Assembly: GCA_021613535.1 (NCBI GenBank)
Contig: CP075492.1
Location: forward strand, 16,306,001 to 16,370,000
From: Adineta vaga
Lineage: Eukaryota; Rotifera
Length of the DNA stretch: 64,000 nucleotides
Direction: 5' to 3'
In this document: positions 21,701-34,135 of the stretch, piece after piece
Position numbering within the stretch: position 1 is the stretch's first letter
How the letters are laid out: every line of letters starts with the position of its first letter
Translations under genes and position numbers: made by a program
Notes under the pieces: generated by a model
Seen by the model: only the letters and a program-made list of their open reading frames with translations
Told to the model about the DNA's origin: nothing
Databases searched by the model: none

Positions 21701-24700
21701 TATTTTACGTTAACTCACATAGGGAATCATGAATTCATAAATACACTGAAAAGTACTATAGATTTCCCTCTCTAAAAACCCCGAAAATCGAGCAAATTGC
21801 CTATTCGCGTTCGCTCATGCTTCACAAATGAACCAAATGACCTCTGATTCTTCTTACTAAGATTAACTTACTATGTATAATTGATTCGATTTTTAAAAAT
21901 TCACTAATACCCAACTTTTCCAGAAACAAATACCATTGATTTTTTTCTTGAATTTTTATATAATTCAAATATTCATCTGACATAAATATCCAATTCTTAT
22001 TTTGAGATATCTTGGTAATTTTATCATTAAAATGATCTGTTGATGGTAAATGAATTGTTGTTTTCATTGGATTATAAAATATATTATCTTGACATTTGAT
22101 TTGAACAATACTTTTAAATTCATCGATATCAAAATTTTCGTTATAATAATTTCCTATTTGATAAATATTTTCATAAACATATAATAAATATGTGATTAAG
22201 ATTTTATCATCTTTTGTTTTCCATATATTTTCATTTTCAAATATAGGTTTTATTAAAAAATGATAAATTTCATCTGAACTTTTTTCAATAATACCAAATT
22301 TTCTTAATAATTCTTTTACTTCTTCTAAACGATCAATATACTTTTCTTCAATATAATTAAATAATTCGATTTTAATTGTAGGTAAATTATTTAATAATTG
22401 ATTAAAATTTTCATCCATTTCAGTTAAACTTGTTTGAGTTATATCAGGAAAAAAGATTGTCATTTCATTTGTCGATACAAGTTCTGTTTGATTTTCTATA
22501 GGAATCATTTTTAATTCTTTTAAATGAATTGTATCATCATCGTTGTTGTTATTATCTAAATATTTCATTTGTTCTAAAGTATAATTTAAACATATTAACC
22601 ATTGAGCAATTTGTTCTATTGAACTATTGGCTGATTGTTGTTGATTGAGAAATTGTTTTTTAATTATTCGTATTATTTCATGAATATTTAACTTTTCAAT
22701 ACCTAATAATGATAAGATTTTTTCATCAACATCATCGAAATATTCATGTAAAAAGTATTTTCCACAATGTACCGATAATAAATTTGAAGATAAGATTTTA
22801 AGAATAAATGCATCGCGAATCATAACACATTTCGATGCTGGTTGCCATTCAACTTGTTGCTCACAATGATCTAAACAATACAAAAAAACTTATGTGCAAA
22901 ATCACGAAGCTAATTGAGAGTGTACGTGTGGAATAAGAGTATAGCCTTATCCTCACCCACACCCATCCTTTATTACCTTGTCGTACTGGAAATTTGATTT
23001 TTTCACGTAACTTTGTTAGACAATGTTCGATAAATCCATGAAAATATGGATCTACTTCATTTATATTTGGAATAAATTTTAGAAAATATTTTAGTGCGTG
23101 AATTGGATTAATTGTTTGAAAATAGGGTGATGATGAAATATTTTGTAGAGTAGTTGGTAACTCAGTAAAATAATCATAGGCATCAGGCAATAATTGAATC
23201 ATTTCATTTCTGATCCATTCATTCCATTCATTTCCTGTTAGTATATCTTGTCTACTTGCTGGTACTTCAAAATCAGCTTGTAAAATAAAACGAAAACCAA
23301 ACTGTCGTACTGGTAAATAAGCAAATAAATGTTGTATAGGTACCGGTGTATTTCTACTTAAACATTGTTCCATATGTTGAAGTGGAAAGCCAATAGCTAT
23401 TGTTGTTGCTACAACATCACTTTTGATTTCACGTAATTTTTGCTAAAAAGAATATAAAATAATTTTAGCACAGGATAAAGACCATAAGATCTTCATATGT
23501 GAACAATTTCGGAACAAAACTAATTAATTTTACAAGAGAATACTACACTTAGATTCTATAAATCAATCTATCATTCGCTGATTATGAGTATTGCAATGAT
23601 GTTATTGTAGATATGATTGTACTTACTTGAATTGTTTCAGGTACATTTACAGATTTTTTAATGACTAACCAATAATTTGTTTGTTGATCTTCACCATTAT
23701 ATTCAGTTAGTTCAATGATATTTTTTGGATGATCATAACGTGTAAATTTTTTTATATAATGATTTTCAAAATGAATTTCAAGTGATTTTAATCGACGTAA
23801 AAATAATAATAATTTTGGATTTACATTGTCAAATTTTTGTTTTATTTGTTGCTGAATCTCTGTATCTGATTTTAATTTTAATCGTATACAAGTATTCCAA
23901 ATATTATTTTCATCATTCATTACAACAGATTTATATTCATCATCATTCAACCAAATAGGACACACATAACCAACACGATCACCATTACTAGCATCAAAAC
24001 AGATATGATAATTATTTGAATGAATTTCCGGTCTATTGGATACCTGGAAAAAAATGTTTTCTTTTTATTTTGTTAATTGATAAAATTCAATTATATAAAC
24101 TTACAACAAATACAGATTTGAAACCAATTCCTTTGTGACCCGAAACACCTTCTTTATGTTTACCTTTTGTTGATTTTCCAACAGTACAAATGGCATTAAT
24201 GTGTTCGATTTGAAAACCATTTTCATTATTATAAATTTCTATTTGTTCATCGTTAATAGTAAATTTTAAATTTGGTATGGAATTTGCGTTCAATTCGGAA
24301 TAATCATTATCGTCAGCATTTTGAATTAATTCTAATACAAAATGACCTTGATCAGAATAAAGATCATCAGATATTTTTTTTAAACATTCTCCAAGTAAAT
24401 CTTGTAAATTACCAACAACTTTCTGAGTTTCATCATTTAGATTAGCATTTTTACCAAGAATTTTACGTATTCCTTCAATATGGTCAATTGGATCAATATC
24501 ATTATTATCAGCTTTGTTATCCTGTACAGGACGAGACGAAAGAGTCGATTTTTCTTGTTTTGAAATATCAACGCTTTTGTATGAGGTTTTAATCGGCTCA
24601 TTGATTTGTGTAGTATCTAGTAAATAAACAAATAGAATGCTTATATGCCGTTAGTAACCTTCAATGGCGAGGGTGGGCGTGAGTGAATAGAAGAGTATTA

Positions 24701-27472
24701 CTCATACCCACACTCTCAAGAAATGATTAGAGTTGTCTTACTTTGTTGTGGATATTTATCCATGACCGTGATCGTTTCATTTGATATTCTGTCGTATATA
24801 TTCTCTGATAAATTGGTTACTTCATTATACAAATCTCGTGTCCATTCTTCGATACCAAATGTTAAACCCAGCTGTTCAAAATGTAATTTTATTGATAAAT
24901 TGTTTTGTGCTAATTTCCACATTGCTATTTTATAATTAGGAAACAAAGGTTCAGCAGGTTCTAAAATTAGTTTTTGTAAAATTGAACTTGAAAATGGAAA
25001 TGGTAAAATATGTAAAAAGTTCACAATTTGTTCAATGGCATAACCTGAAGAATTATTATTCACATCCAATTGTTTTAATTTAATAAACCATGCTTTCATT
25101 ATTGTTTGTAAACGCGCAAGTGGTAATCGAGTAGAATCACGTTCTTGTATAGATAATGATAGAAGATGTGCAGCAGCTTCTCTTAATTTCATATGCATTA
25201 AATCCTTTTCAAAATCTTCAATACTTGAATGTGATAATCGAATAAATTGAGTGTTATTATTGGATACTTCTAACCATAATATATTTGTCAGTTTTGATTT
25301 ATTTCGATGAAGAAATTCTTTAATATGTCCTTTCTCTTGCATGTGTAAACGATTCCAATGAGACCATGAATTAATATCAACAAAAATTGGACAATTAGTT
25401 AAATATTTACATAAATGATCATCATCAGGAACATATGGACGAGAAATATTTGTATCTAATTTATTTATATATTCATCGCCTAATAAAACTTCTTCATATC
25501 TAAAAATAAGAGAAAAGAAATGTTTCATTGTTATAATCATTTTTTTTATCTACATACTGTATTGTGGGAATTGTATTTTGAATTTGTTTTTGTTTTTCTA
25601 CTCGATCACATAATTTTTCAATATTATGGAATCCAATTTGTCTTAAATTTTGTAAATTAAAATGATATTTTATTGTTTTTTCAATTGATTTTCTATCATG
25701 AATATTATTATGAAATAAATGTTGAATAAATGCAAATAATTCTGTTCGTTTAATACCACCACATGAATCAACATTAAATAAATCAAATTCTAATTTATTC
25801 TCAATTGTTCTTTGATTATCACACAGAAATTTAATAAAATCACCATGTCCAAATATTGTAAAATCATTTTTTTGACATAGATTTCGTTGAATTTCAAGCA
25901 ATGTTGACAATTTAAATATACCATCAGATTGATCAATTAATTTATATAAACTCATACATAGTTTATTTAATGATACTTTCATTGGTGGTTGTTGTTGTTG
26001 TTGTGCTGTATTATTGGTATTTACCATAATCATTGGTGATGATGGCGTTTGTTCAATACATTGTTTACTATCATTATTTATAGGGATCTCTGTTGGTTCT
26101 TTGATTGTTCCCAAAAAGATAGCTAAATTCATAAAATATCTATGTACGTCACTACATCTTAATGTATCTAATGCCATTTGTAGCCCCTGCTCTTGATTAA
26201 TTTTCTCAAATTCAGTTCGTTCGTCAATTATTTCAACTAAACGATGAAATACATCAATAGGGGTCATATTGATATAAGTTTGACAATTGTGATCAGAAAA
26301 AGCATTTTGAAATCTAGTTTTTACTTTTTCTAATTGTTCTTCGCATAATTCAATTTCCACTTCTTGAATTCTTTTTGTCCATGTTGAATTTTGTGCATTT
26401 GAACCTTTTTTGATCGCTCGACACGTCTAAGATAATGACTTTGTTTCTTTTTAGTTAAATACAAATATTTTATTTACTTGAAGTATATAGGGAAATGATG
26501 TTACATAAATACCGAGATGATCCCATGTTGGTACATCGAAATGATCTGCCGCATGCTTTTTGAATGCATCAAAATCAGCCTTTTCACCATATTTTAAAGA
26601 ACGTGTATAATTGTGAAATAAATCAATTATTTCAATACTTTTTGTTGGTCTGATTGTTGATATATTTTGTAGATTGAATAATCTGATAATATCTGGATGT
26701 TTTGAGATGGGTCCAACATTTAATCTATCATATGAATCGATTTCAAACTGATTTAAAATTTCTTCTTTCAATTCATCTAGTGTACCAATGACGCGTATTT
26801 GTTTAAAGACATCGATTAATAAATATAATTTACCATGTCGTTTAGTAAAATTTTTTAACGGTTTTAAGTCTTCATAAGGATTTCTTACATTGGTAATATC
26901 GAATTCAGACCATCGTGTAACTTGATACAATTTGAATAGTTTATCAACTATCATATTTACGCTGATAAAATCATCTTCACTAACGCATTGTGCTATTATA
27001 TCGGCTAGAATTCTTTCTACTCTCTCTTTGGAATCGGTAGCAAGAATAACAGAAGAAGGTTGTGATGACGGTGGTCGATAAGCTATTTGTCTGGGCATAT
27101 TTGGCATCAGTGGCCGTGGAGAGTCATGTATTCTTGATGGATGACGATGTCTCATCATATTGTTATTTCGTCTTGAAGCTGGAAACTGTCTGTCCTGTGC
27201 CAAGGGAGGAAAATTCCTGTTAGGTGGAAAATTGCGCTAAAAGAGAAAACATGAGCGTCGAATAATTAATTTCTATTATTATAGTTTGCTATGCATACTT
27301 GCTGCTGTGGAGCTGGAGTATCATCATCATCATCAGTATCATCGTTACTGTGATTTCTTGACGAATCAATGCGGTCACTTGAATTTCTATCACCATAAGG
27401 TGTTGGTGATGGTCGACCGCGATTCTGCTGGTTTCGGAGTTGTTGTCCACTTCGTACAACACGATCGGACAT
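18706..27472 (-). CDS. NO VEIN-like protein: GHKL/sacsin-type ATPase plus C-terminal DUF3883 (lesions near the 3' end)
   Basis: Twelve exons on the minus strand: 27299-27472, 26478-27236, 25558-26426, 24742-25499, 24105-24616, 23627-24043, 22977-23442, 21872-22870, 20540-21612, 19283-20482 (broken) and 18706-19226, with one further split possible. The N-terminus is Arg/Asn/Asp-rich. The middle holds a Histidine-kinase-like ATPase fold: ELIQNADDND (N-box) and GHKGIGFKSVF (glycine box) near 24100-24370. The C-terminus (18706-19134) is a DUF3883/NO VEIN C-terminal domain with GRKGEE, GLPYDIEI and IEVKTTS. The D...E-x-K spacing resembles PD-(D/E)xK nucleases. A 2-bp TA insertion near 20867 and stops plus a frame change at 20120-20280 break the frame. 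The gene is either recently dead or those spots are misassembled. The cellular role in rotifers is unknown. Confidence 0.8.
20120..20290 (-). pseudogene. Broken segment of the NO VEIN-like gene
   Basis: The upstream frame ends at a TGA-type stop near 20277, and the downstream frame begins only near 20120. In between, sense-looking text (VDFYFQVPIESAYT, FIQKCKNT, then SSIKK, stop, LPWKLFSFDLEYDL) is interrupted by three stops and at least one frame change. No pair of GT and AG sites removes the segment in phase. I read it as decayed coding sequence rather than an intron. Confidence 0.6.
22914..22972. repeat. Telomere-like hairpin inside an intron of the NO VEIN-like gene
   Basis: On the gene strand the intron starts GTAATAAAGGATGGGTGTGG and holds a G-rich arm, an AT centre and a C-rich arm. 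The intron is about 106 nt against the usual 50-60 nt, so the hairpin accounts for its extra length. Confidence 0.75.
24667..24720. repeat. Second telomere-like hairpin inside an intron of the NO VEIN-like gene
   Basis: Plus-strand arms are CGAGGGTGGGCGTGAGTG and CTCATACCCACACTCTCAAG, with an AGAAGAGTATT centre. The host intron (about 24617-24741) is about 125 nt, twice the normal size in this gene. Confidence 0.75.
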
Positions 27473-28204
27473 GTTTCAAACTTTGTAAAGTCGTATTTGT
27501 ATTCAGAATTCTTTCGAAAAACCAATAATGTTTGTAAATGATTAATTTTCTGCTAATTTACTGTTTCACTATCTCTGAAATTGAATAAAAACAAATTAGA
27601 GTACATTCATACAGTAGTTAGTAAATATTATAATGGATGCCTCGCAATGTTGAGTATGTAGCAGTCTATAAAACTATGACAGGCTGTTATCTCGGATATC
27701 ATCAGAGTAATAGAGAATTGTATTGTTTTGTTATGATAATAAAAATGGATAGAAATTAGGCGAATATATGACATTTCTTTTTTATTGCAATACGCAAACA
27801 GTCTGGGATACTTACTGTATCTAAACCCTATACTCTGAAGTTGAGAACTTCTGGTAAAAGGCTTTCAAAGCACGCAAATGCGAAGTTTTTTGAAAAATTA
27901 AAACTTCTAAACAAATCGTAAGTTGAGTGGGAAGAAATGACTTTTCACTTCGTTTATTCAATGAGCAGTCATCCTATTCAGCGATATTGAACATTCCGTA
28001 ATTCCATCCACAATCGATCAAGTATTTCTCGTTAATGGCGCAGTAACCAAATTCCGGGAATCGGCAGGAACTGAAGTACATTAAAATAAATGGAGTATTT
28101 TTATTCTATCGCTCAAACATTTCCCTTGTTCGCACGCAACGGTCTATTACATTTCAATGATCAATTTTTTTATTGCAAAGAAAGATTAGGAAAAAGATAG
28201 GCTA
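27473..28204. other. Non-coding spacer
   Basis: This is the upstream region of the NO VEIN-like gene. I see no gene or clear regulatory motif. Confidence 0.5.
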
Positions 28205-28724
28205 GGGGGCTACTAGACATGCACCAAACCCAAACTGTTTGGGTTTGGTGAGTTTGGGTTTTGTGTTTGAGTTTCGGTTTGGGTATTGGGTTTGGGATTG
28301 GGTTTGGGTTTGGGTTTGGGTCAAATATCGGAATCTATCAAATCGCCTGGATTTTGGTATGATTCTTTTCTTTGAAGTCGCCTCTCTTCATTGCAAATAC
28401 TTGTTTGTATATATTCACAATCAAAACGTGCATCGATGCTTCATATTTTCAAGTGTTGGATTCATACTATCTCCCCCTTGATAATGCTAAGGAAGAGTAT
28501 ATATTTTGGCTTGTTGACATATACAAACAAGTATTTGCAATGAAGAGAGGCGACTTCAAAGAAAAGAATCATACCGAAATCCAGGCGATTTGATAGATCC
28601 CGATATTTGAACCAAGCCCAAACCCAAACACAAACTCAAACTTAATGTTCAAACTCAAACTCATATACCCAAACCAAACTCTCAAACGGTTTGGGTTTGA
28701 GTTTGGTGCATGTCTGGGGGCGAC
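28205..28724. mobile_element. 502-bp foldback element with TTTGGG arrays and imperfect 9-bp target duplication
   Basis: The element spans 28214-28715. Ends are inverted: AGACATGCACCAAAC from the left (28215) and the same read from the right. Both arms hold tandem TTTGGG/CCCAAA hexamers with variants, then an inner perfect-looking inverted segment (CGCCTGGATTT, CTTTGAAGTCGCCTCTC, AATACTTGTTTGTATAT) around a loop near 28430-28490. Flanks GGGGGCTAC (28205-28213) and GGGGGCGAC (28716-28724) differ at one base, fitting an aged 9-bp target duplication. It has no coding capacity of its own; frames inside are by-products of the repeat. The architecture matches the element at 6188-7011, although the end sequences differ. 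Confidence 0.85.
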
Positions 28725-30344
28725 TTAGGAGATGTGGAGGACTAAGGTAGACTAAGTCGGATCAAAATATTTTTAATATTTACGCTAAAATTTACTAATG
28801 CAAAGCAATGTATTGAAGATGATATGATAGCTCATTGAGGGTGCTACATAGCATCAAATTGTCAGCAGAATGATTTAACGGTTAATCGCACGTCTTTTAT
28901 TCGCCTGACTTATAACTTCCTCGTTAGTTCGTCTAGTCCCCCGTAGACCCAGAATACAGTCTTAGTATATTGAATTACACGACAATCTGAAAGTACAAGA
29001 TAATGTATATGAATAAGGTGCATCTTGTGTATATGGGATATGGGAATAAAAGAAAAGGTAACGACGAAAGGATACTGTGAAGTAAGATAAAGAATAGAAA
29101 TTGAAGTGTAAGAAGTTCTTTATTTTTTATACCAATTGGTTTTTGCTAATTGCAGTGAAGATGGTTAAGTTTCTTTCACAATTAAAAACGTATGGTATCA
29201 GAAATTCCCTAATCCTACCAGTGTATGGATAAAATTGACTCGATTTTGTTTTCAAAATTCAATTTGAAATATAAAAGCTTATATGCTCCTTGTGTGAGTG
29301 TGTTGTTGTTGAAAGATAAAATCGAGACTGAGGGAATTTGTTTTTTTCAACGAAGAAAAACGTATGCTTTTTTTATCGTTCTGTCACTCTCTGTTAATGT
29401 TTCTCTCAGTCTGGTAGTTACTGGAAAAACACTTCGTCATCTTACAAATGCACTCCGAATACATATTTTCCATGTGCATATCTTGCGTTCTCTACTCCAA
29501 TAGTGAAGAAAATAAAAGAAATCAACATCGCTATGTTTGTACAGCATTGTTATAATCATCGAAAATCAATGGGAGAAATATTTTTTCGTAATCTTTTGTA
29601 CTTCAGCCAGTAGCTGCCGAATTCGACTTATAATATAAATGAAAATTCATCGATATATATCTATACATCTATAAACAGATATAGATATAAATATATGCAT
29701 ACATTACACATGTTAGTTTAAGAATATAGGAATAGATTTAGTTTGATATGTAAATTTGTTTGGTTTTCCTTTGCTGATTTTTCGGCTTGGGAACTGCCTT
29801 TGTTTTTCGTTTTCGGTGGGTGTAGGTGATGGATACACTTAGAATTCACACCCTCACCCACACCCAGTTTTTTTACTCAAAAATATGATTCATAACATAC
29901 TTCTACGGAAATTTCAAAAAACAATTAACTTGAGAAATTCTTATTTCGAGAGACTGAGAGAATATTTCATTTTATACGTTTGTTACACAACAGAAATTTC
30001 TTATCTATTCACAATGTAACCGTATCATAACAAAATGGAAAATATTTTTCTTCACCTCAACATATAATGTCAATAGCTTTTGATGATGAAACAAAACTCT
30101 TCAATGGCATCTTCATTAATACAAAACTTTTCTTTTTATGCATTCGATAGTTCATTATCATCTTGTGTAGAAAACATTCCGTTTTGATTCTTCTCTCGTT
30201 TTCATCAGTACATAGTTTGAAAAAGATTCATGATACTCGTATTTTTTCGCCGAATGGTGATAGAAAATAAAATACCATAATCTCTACTCTCGGTAACAGT
30301 CACATTATCAAGAGCTGAAGATTTTCTATATTTGAATTATGCAG
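28725..30344. other. Non-coding stretch with one telomere-like hairpin
   Basis: No gene is supported. A 92-codon frame at 29225-29503 shows no domain or conserved feature. The hairpin lies at 29816-29867. Confidence 0.5.
29816..29867. repeat. Telomere-like hairpin
   Basis: The arms GGTGGGTGTAGGTGATGG and CACACCCTCACCCACACCC flank a short AT-rich loop. This is one of the clearest members of the family. Confidence 0.75.
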
Positions 30345-31687
30345 TTATTTCGATGTTTTCGTACAATAAGATTTAAAAACAGAATTAAAGAGTTGTTCAA
30401 GTCGATTCATATCCACATTGACATTGTCTTGCTCATCAACTGTATTCGGTAAAATCCAATAGGATTGATTGAGTAATTGTGATTGTATATAATAACTATA
30501 ACCAACACATGGTCGAAATTGATTTGGATCAAACATCGAACAAACAATGGGTAAAGAACTTTTATTCGATTTATAAGGCATTATTTCGATAATAGTTGTT
30601 CCAGATGGAGCAAAATTGATATTGGATAGAGCTCCACCATGTATACCAAAAATGAGACGAGCATTGGAAAATAATTCGATTTGTTTTCCAATATGATCAT
30701 CTTGTTTGGAATGATCATATTGTACATAAGTAAGTGAATGTTTTATGGCATATCTACGAAGAAGTTCAATAACGGAATTGTCATTGAGAATCAGACGACC
30801 ATGATTTTTTGCATTATTTGCTGTACGTTGAACATATATCAGTAGATTTGGTTTCGATTTTGGAAGGTTTACTAAAGACCAATACATCGCACGAGCATTT
30901 TGCCAAAGACGAGGATGAATACCTGGTGTTCGACATGGATTTATCAAAAGATGCGCACCAACTTTCATTGGACGATTATAATGAATAATTCGATGTGATT
31001 CATTTACACCTGTAATCATATTCAAAATCAATCGTCTATAAACATGCAGTAGAACTTACCAAGTAAATTCCATATTTCTTTGACAGACCGATCAAATTGA
31101 ATACCTTTTAAAAGCAATACTTTAGCATTCGGATACTGATCTAAATAGTGTCGAGAATGGGTCAATTTTGGTCCAATTCCATCGAGAAAATGCTGAAAAC
31201 TCCAACCATCGGGTACTGTATAGATAATGGCTTGATCATAAACGACTGAAACGTGATTCTTTGATGTAAATATTCGTCGAAGAGCTGTTTCATCATAGTT
31301 ATAACCACAAGCATCATTATAATAAACACCATTCTCTACTAAAGCCAGATGAATATTCAAATGTTCTTTGGAATCATTGTGGAAGAACCCATTTGTTTCA
31401 CAATTCCGATGCAAACATTGTTGTGAATATTGTCGATAATGAGTTGTATTCAAAAACCAATTACGTGTTTCATTATCAAAAAAATTAGGTAAACCGATTG
31501 TGAAAGGTTCAAACGCAGATGAGATTTGTTTGAATTTAGAATCTTTAGATGAGAATAAATCTTCTGTTTATCTCGAAATAGATGCATGATTTAGATACCA
31601 AAATAGAAAACAAATTTGATAAATAATAATAATTGATATAACACTAATATACACAGATTTCAATAAATGAATTCGATAAAGTTTCAT
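30345..31687 (-). CDS. GT61-family glycosyltransferase, with an in-frame stop in the stem
   Basis: Two exons, 31060-31687 and 30345-31009, joined by a 49-nt GT-AG intron. The start at 31687 gives a type II membrane topology: a short N-terminus, then a hydrophobic anchor (ISVISIIIIYQICFLFWY) for the Golgi or ER membrane. The lumenal part shows the GT61 (DUF563) pattern, including DGWSFQHFLDG and the FGIHGGALSNINFAP segment near the C-terminus, where this family has its HG-containing motif. Such enzymes transfer sugars (for example xylose or GlcNAc) to glycans or proteins; the exact substrate cannot be read. A TAA at 31568-31570 interrupts the stem, about 40 codons after the start, so the full product needs readthrough or the gene is newly inactivated. 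Confidence 0.75.
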
Positions 31688-33390
31688 CTTTGTTATCCAT
31701 AAAGTAAATCGATATAAAAAGATTGATTATGATAGATCATTTCATTATTAATATACTTATTATTCGTTCACTAGTAATTATGATATGAAGAACACAAAGC
31801 TTTTACACAGTACAATTTATATTGTGAGATATTCGTATGCTGTTGTATGTGGTATAAGATTTGTCCGCTTTCAAGATAATGATATGTGAAATTAAGTTTA
31901 AGCGAAGTTTTTTTCTTTCTTTTTCATTCTCTACCTCCACACATTCATATCGAACCTCGTGGCAGTTATAAAACAAGAAATACGATCAAATATGGGGCAG
32001 ATCAATATTGTGTAGAGCTTACATGAATAGTGAAGCATAGGTTTAATTTTGATTAGTTTTGTTCGAAAAGAACATGAAAAACTACATTGACTATTGTTAT
32101 TTCTGTCTTAAAAAATCTTTCTTCTTCAAAGACTTATCAAACAATGTTTTCAAGAGGTATTCAAGTCGCAAGCGTCATATCGTATTATAATAAGATAAAT
32201 AATAATTATTTAATGTAAGTCTTTTCCGTAGTAACTACCAGGATAAGAAAATATAACAGCTAATATCCTTAGATTTTTTTATCTTATGGTTCATTTTATA
32301 AATGTGTAAAATTTAAATGATCAAATTCTTTAATAATGTGGTGTTTGATATTGATTTTAAAAGTAATTATTTGGTATCTGCTAAATAGAAAAAACGTGTT
32401 CATGCATACATAACCGCCATGACTTCACGCTGCATTGTAAAAATAAGGATCTATCGATTCGCAACATACGAGAAACCTTTTCATCTCTTTCTTGAAGTGC
32501 GTCATAAATCAAGAAAGGGTTTATATCTTCACCAAGTACAATAAAAAAGGAGTTCTTTATACGTTGCAAATTCATAAATCTTTTTTACGTTTATGAGACC
32601 ATTATAAACGACTTTGTCGTGGGTTGTTGTACACTTCCTTTTTACAGTATAGAAATATGTAATTGTTAAAGCGGTGGATGGATATACATGAGGCTATGCT
32701 CTTAACCCACACACTAAATATAGACTAGAAAATATCATCAGCTATAGACAGTCTCACTTCATACGATAAAAACTAATATTATCAAAAATCAATTCATTTA
32801 ACTCAATTACAAGTGAAAGTGCTTTTTGAAATAAAAAATCAAGATTTTCGAAGAAGAAATCAAATCAGAGATTTTAGTTATTTTATCAGATACAATTACT
32901 CTTTAATTCAATATGGATTTTATTTCAATTAATTTTTCAACTGATAATAATCAAAATTTTGTTGAGATTGATTGAGTATGTAATTTCATTTTATTTGAAC
33001 TAACTGAAAAAGTATTCTTGACTTATAATTATCAACTAGGAACTATTTTACAACTAAAACAAATGTTTCGCAGTTGTTTAACTATTAAATATCATACTGT
33101 AATTTGTAACAAGACCTATAGATATGAAAAGTGGAAGTAGTATTTCATGATTTATCACGTATTTTGAATAACATTTCGTCCAAGATTCGTTGCCATTTAT
33201 AATACATAAGGTTGTTTTATGCTTTTTTTCTTATTCATTTTAATGATTAAATTTGATATTTGAGAAGATACTTGCTTGATGAGAGATAGAAAATGACGTG
33301 GGAAATTGATAACCTTTTTTCAAATTAAATATCTGATATAATATAAAAACACAGTTCTTCAACAGAAAAATAAAGGTTAGTTTTATAATC
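31688..33390. other. Non-coding stretch
   Basis: I see no gene. A weak G-rich/C-rich pair (GTGGATGGATATACATGAGG, AACCCACACAC) at about 32675-32714 may be a degraded telomere-like hairpin. Confidence 0.45.
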
Positions 33391-34135
33391 ATGGATAATC
33401 GTCGTTTACGTTCTATTATTTTCAAACTTCGACATCGTCTCAGTAATAACGATCGAAAACGTCTTCAATTCTATCTTGGTAATCATATTTTACAAAGAAT
33501 TCAAGACTATCCGACAATTGCTGGAACTCTGAATCTTATTGGATCTCTTCTTGATAAAAATGAAATTAATGATAAAGATCTCAGTTATCTAATCAATGCA
33601 TTTGATGAAATTCATTGTTGTGATGCTGCAAACTTCTTGAGAGGTAAACTCATTATTTTTGTTTAAAACAGATTGCTATAATCACTATGTTTAGAGTATC
33701 GAAACCAAAATCGTGCAAATCCATCAATACACAATCTATCAAAAAGTATGCCACCTCTCTTTTGGAACCATCCACAATCGAGTAAGTGATCAGCGAAATC
33801 ATTTGATATTCTGATTTCATATCAACTTAAATTTAGTTTCTCGTCGTTGTGATGATAAGAATTATAATGAAGCAACGATCAGACATAAGATGAAATTGCT
33901 GGAAAAATGTATCTTATTTTTCGTTCTATTATTTATGGTTATAAATACAGAATTATTATTTTTCTCTCTTTGGAACAATATTCAATTTCGTCAATTAGAA
34001 GAAGAACATCTTCAATTTACGAAAATGATAAAAGTAATAAAAACTAAACAAAATGAGAATGCGGTAAACTTAAATCAATCGGAAAGCAAATTGGAAAATC
34101 TCGGAAGTAAGAGTGTGCTTCACCTTTCTGTCTAA
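33391..34135 (+). CDS. Death-effector-domain-like protein with transmembrane segment and coiled coil
   Basis: Three exons: 33391-33645, about 33697-33782 and about 33838-34105 or 34135. The introns are short and GT-AG. Exon 1 encodes an 85-residue all-helical domain (LRSIIFKLRHRLSNNDRKRL, then PTIAGTLNLIGSLLDK and FSYLI-like LSYLINAFDEI) resembling the death effector domain of bdelloid proteins I have seen. Exon 3 has a strongly hydrophobic segment (CILFFVLLFMVIN) followed by a charged, heptad-like stretch (LEEEHLQFTKMIKVIKTK). If exon 3 is read through, the protein ends at 34135. A strong donor (GTAAGAGTG) at 34106 suggests it may instead splice onward, and the next in-phase acceptor is at 35168, just before the TPR array. 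Confidence 0.65.

Noticed and set aside
28239-28593. Two open frames in the second foldback element
   Set aside because: They are by-products of TTTGGG repeats and the inverted inner segment.
29225-29503. 92-codon frame
   Set aside because: Its composition looks random and there is no domain, homology or splice context.
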